Below, one piece after another: positions 5,958 to 6,885 of a DNA stretch of 6,885 bases (its first letter is position 1; every line of letters begins with the position of its first letter). The DNA comes from Thermotogaceae bacterium (GTDB lineage: Bacteria; Thermotogota; Thermotogae; Thermotogales; Thermotogaceae). Below the pieces are notes generated by a model, which was not told where the DNA came from, searched no databases, and saw only the letters and a list, made by a program, of their open reading frames with translations. The position numbers and the translations under genes are program-made. The DNA is taken from contig JALVXE010000189.1 of NCBI GenBank assembly GCA_027038385.1, forward strand, positions 1 through 6,885, written 5' to 3'.

Positions 5958-6502
5958 CACCTCTTGAGAAGAGGATATTCTTGATATCCATAATAGGATT
6001 TTTCCTGCTCTTGGGAATCGTCGTAAACGACAGGGCTTCCACCCTTAAAGGTGGTGCTATCGGTGGTGAAAGAAAGGTTTCAGAGTTTCCAATCGATCTG
6101 AACAAAGCTTCCGAGAAGGAGCTTGAGAAGCTTCCAATGATAGGTCCTGTAAAGGCCAAGGCGATAGTAGATTACAGATCTAAGAACGGACCTTTCAAGA
6201 GCGTTGAGGATCTGATGAATGTCAGCGGGATTGGAAAGAAGACCCTTGATAGGATAAAGAATTACGTAAAGGTTTCCAAAGCGGGCACGCCTGCTGAGGT
6301 TTCTGAAAAGTCTGAGAGAGCAAGCAAAATCAACGTCAACACCGCGAGTGCCGAAGAGCTTGAAAAGCTTCCAGGGATAGGAAAGATCAAGGCGAGAAGG
6401 ATCGTTGAAAACAGACCTTACGGGAAGCCAGAGGATCTCCTCAGAGTCCCGGGGATAGGGAAAAAGACGCTTGAAAAGATCAGGAATATGATAGATTTCT
6501 GA
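5936..6502 (+). CDS. comEA: ComEA-like membrane-anchored DNA-binding protein with two (HhH)2 units
   Basis: A 188-residue protein with a short cytoplasmic tip, one membrane span at about 13-31 (RIFLISIIGFFLLLGIVV), a linker and two tandem helix-hairpin-helix pairs. Unit 1 covers about 53-112, with hairpins LPMIG (66-70) and VSGIG (96-100). Unit 2 covers about 132-188, with LPGIG (145-149) and VPGIG (172-176). Both begin with the ComEA-type signature (DLNKASEKELEKLP and NVNTASAEELEKLP). ComEA binds incoming double-stranded DNA outside the membrane during natural transformation; most members have one such pair. An acidic/basic linker (113-131) separates the units. The gene overlaps the upstream membrane-protein gene by 22 nt and lies 12 nt before the adenosyltransferase gene. 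HhH DNA binding and membrane anchoring are well supported; a role in competence is inferred from the family, as no comEC is visible here. Confidence 0.88.
   Translation: MRSGMRMTPLEKRIFLISIIGFFLLLGIVVNDRASTLKGGAIGGERKVSEFPIDLNKASEKELEKLPMIGPVKAKAIVDYRSKNGPFKSVEDLMNVSGIGKKTLDRIKNYVKVSKAGTPAEVSEKSERASKINVNTASAEELEKLPGIGKIKARRIVENRPYGKPEDLLRVPGIGKKTLEKIRNMIDF
6119..6407 (+). repeat. Degenerate internal duplication within the ComEA-like gene
   Basis: DNA starting at 6119 (GAGCTTGAGAAGCTTCCA) recurs with one change at 6356 (GAGCTTGAAAAGCTTCCA), and similarity continues for about 50 nt through GATAGG and the following Lys/Ala-rich helix. The spacing of 237 nt equals 79 codons, the repeat period of the two (HhH)2 units. 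This supports origin by tandem duplication within the gene. Confidence 0.6.
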
Positions 6503-6503
6503 A

Positions 6504-6510
6504 GGGGTGA
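6504..6510 (+). promoter_or_regulatory. Ribosome binding site for the GTG start of the corrinoid adenosyltransferase
   Basis: GGGGTGA, followed by T, matches the 16S-complementary GGAGGTGAT well and lies 4 nt before GTG 6515. It supports this GTG, which also gives the expected N-terminus ahead of the P-loop. Confidence 0.55.
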
Positions 6511-6514
6511 TAGA

Positions 6515-6885
6515 GTGGAAAGAGGATACGTTCAGGTCTATACAGGAAACGGAAAGGGAAAGAGTACGGCAGCTTTTGGACTGGCTCTGAGGGCGGTTGG
6601 GGCTGGTTACAGGGTGATCATAATCCAGTTCTTGAAGGGAATGGAGTACAGCGAACACAAGGCTTTCAAGAAGCTCGGTATAGATTACGAGCTCTACGGG
6701 ACCAAGGAATTCGTCGTGGGAGAGCCGAGCGAAGAGGTGAAAGAGTTATGCAAGAAGGGGCTTGAGAAGGCTAAGGAAGCTTTCAAGGAGGGATACGATG
6801 TCGTAATACTCGATGAGGCTAACGTCGCTGTCTACATGAAAGCGATGAAACTCGAAGATCTCATGGAGGTCGTAAACGAGAAGCC
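6515..6885 (+). CDS. Cob(I)yrinic acid a,c-diamide adenosyltransferase, CobA/CobO/BtuR family (C-terminus cut by window edge)
   Basis: The first 123 complete codons are present; the family is usually about 170-200 residues. Members transfer the adenosyl group of ATP to the reduced cobalt of corrinoids, making the coenzyme B12 form, in the cytoplasm. The P-loop GNGKGKST is at residues 11-18 right after the first strand (VQVYT), followed by AAFGLALRAVGAGYRVIIIQFLKG (19-42), all typical of the family. VVILDEANVA (96-105) is the Walker B-like segment, corresponding to the usual VVLDEI/LN pattern. The start GTG 6515 lies 12 nt after the ComEA-like gene, so the three plus-strand genes probably share a transcript. 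No cobalamin riboswitch is visible in the 12-nt gap or in the short divergent region upstream of the operon. The family is clear; whether it serves de novo synthesis or salvage cannot be told from this fragment. Confidence 0.9.
   Translation, partial: MERGYVQVYTGNGKGKSTAAFGLALRAVGAGYRVIIIQFLKGMEYSEHKAFKKLGIDYELYGTKEFVVGEPSEEVKELCKKGLEKAKEAFKEGYDVVILDEANVAVYMKAMKLEDLMEVVNEK

Noticed and set aside
6080..6658. 192-codon minus-strand frame opposite the ComEA-like and adenosyltransferase genes
   Set aside because: It spans two clearly coding plus-strand genes and their junction, and its translation is Ser/Leu/Arg-rich with no recognisable motif.

Overview
The window looks like chromosomal DNA from a member of the Thermotogales, close to Thermotoga but with no species named. 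The strongest evidence is the tryptophanyl-tRNA synthetase. It is 328 residues long and carries the four-cysteine pattern C-x22-C-x6-C-x2-C (Cys236/259/266/269) known from the iron-sulfur-containing TrpRS of Thermotoga maritima (TM0492). Other signs agree: Lys/Glu/Arg/Val-rich proteins, tightly packed overlapping genes, strong GGAGG-type ribosome binding sites and frequent TTG/GTG starts. There is no mobile element, CRISPR array, tRNA or rRNA, and no gene-free stretch over 300 bases.

The layout is two divergent operons separated by about 52 bp (5198-5249). The minus-strand operon runs leftward: an unrecognised soluble protein (about 329 aa), trpS, hutH (histidine ammonia-lyase), scpA, scpB, and then the first 190 codons of a membrane-anchored sensor-like protein cut off by the left edge. 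From hutH onward each gene overlaps the next by exactly 8 nt, which suggests translational coupling. ScpA and ScpB are the kleisin and winged-helix partners of the SMC chromosome-segregation complex; TrpS and HutH are metabolic or translation enzymes in the same transcript.

The plus-strand operon runs rightward: a single-pass membrane protein with a possible SPOR-like C-terminal domain, a ComEA-like membrane-anchored DNA-binding protein with two tandem (HhH)2 units, and the start of a CobA/CobO/BtuR-type corrinoid adenosyltransferase cut by the right edge.

The short divergent spacer holds a perfect 7-bp inverted repeat with a 2-nt loop (5217-5232), overlapped by two outward-facing extended -10-like motifs. 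This is the most interesting non-coding signal. I see no clear case for a wholly new multi-gene system. The best leads are this compact divergent promoter, the unknown leading gene of the minus operon, the placement and altered residues of HutH, the duplicated ComEA DNA-binding unit, and the ScpB-coupled sensor.
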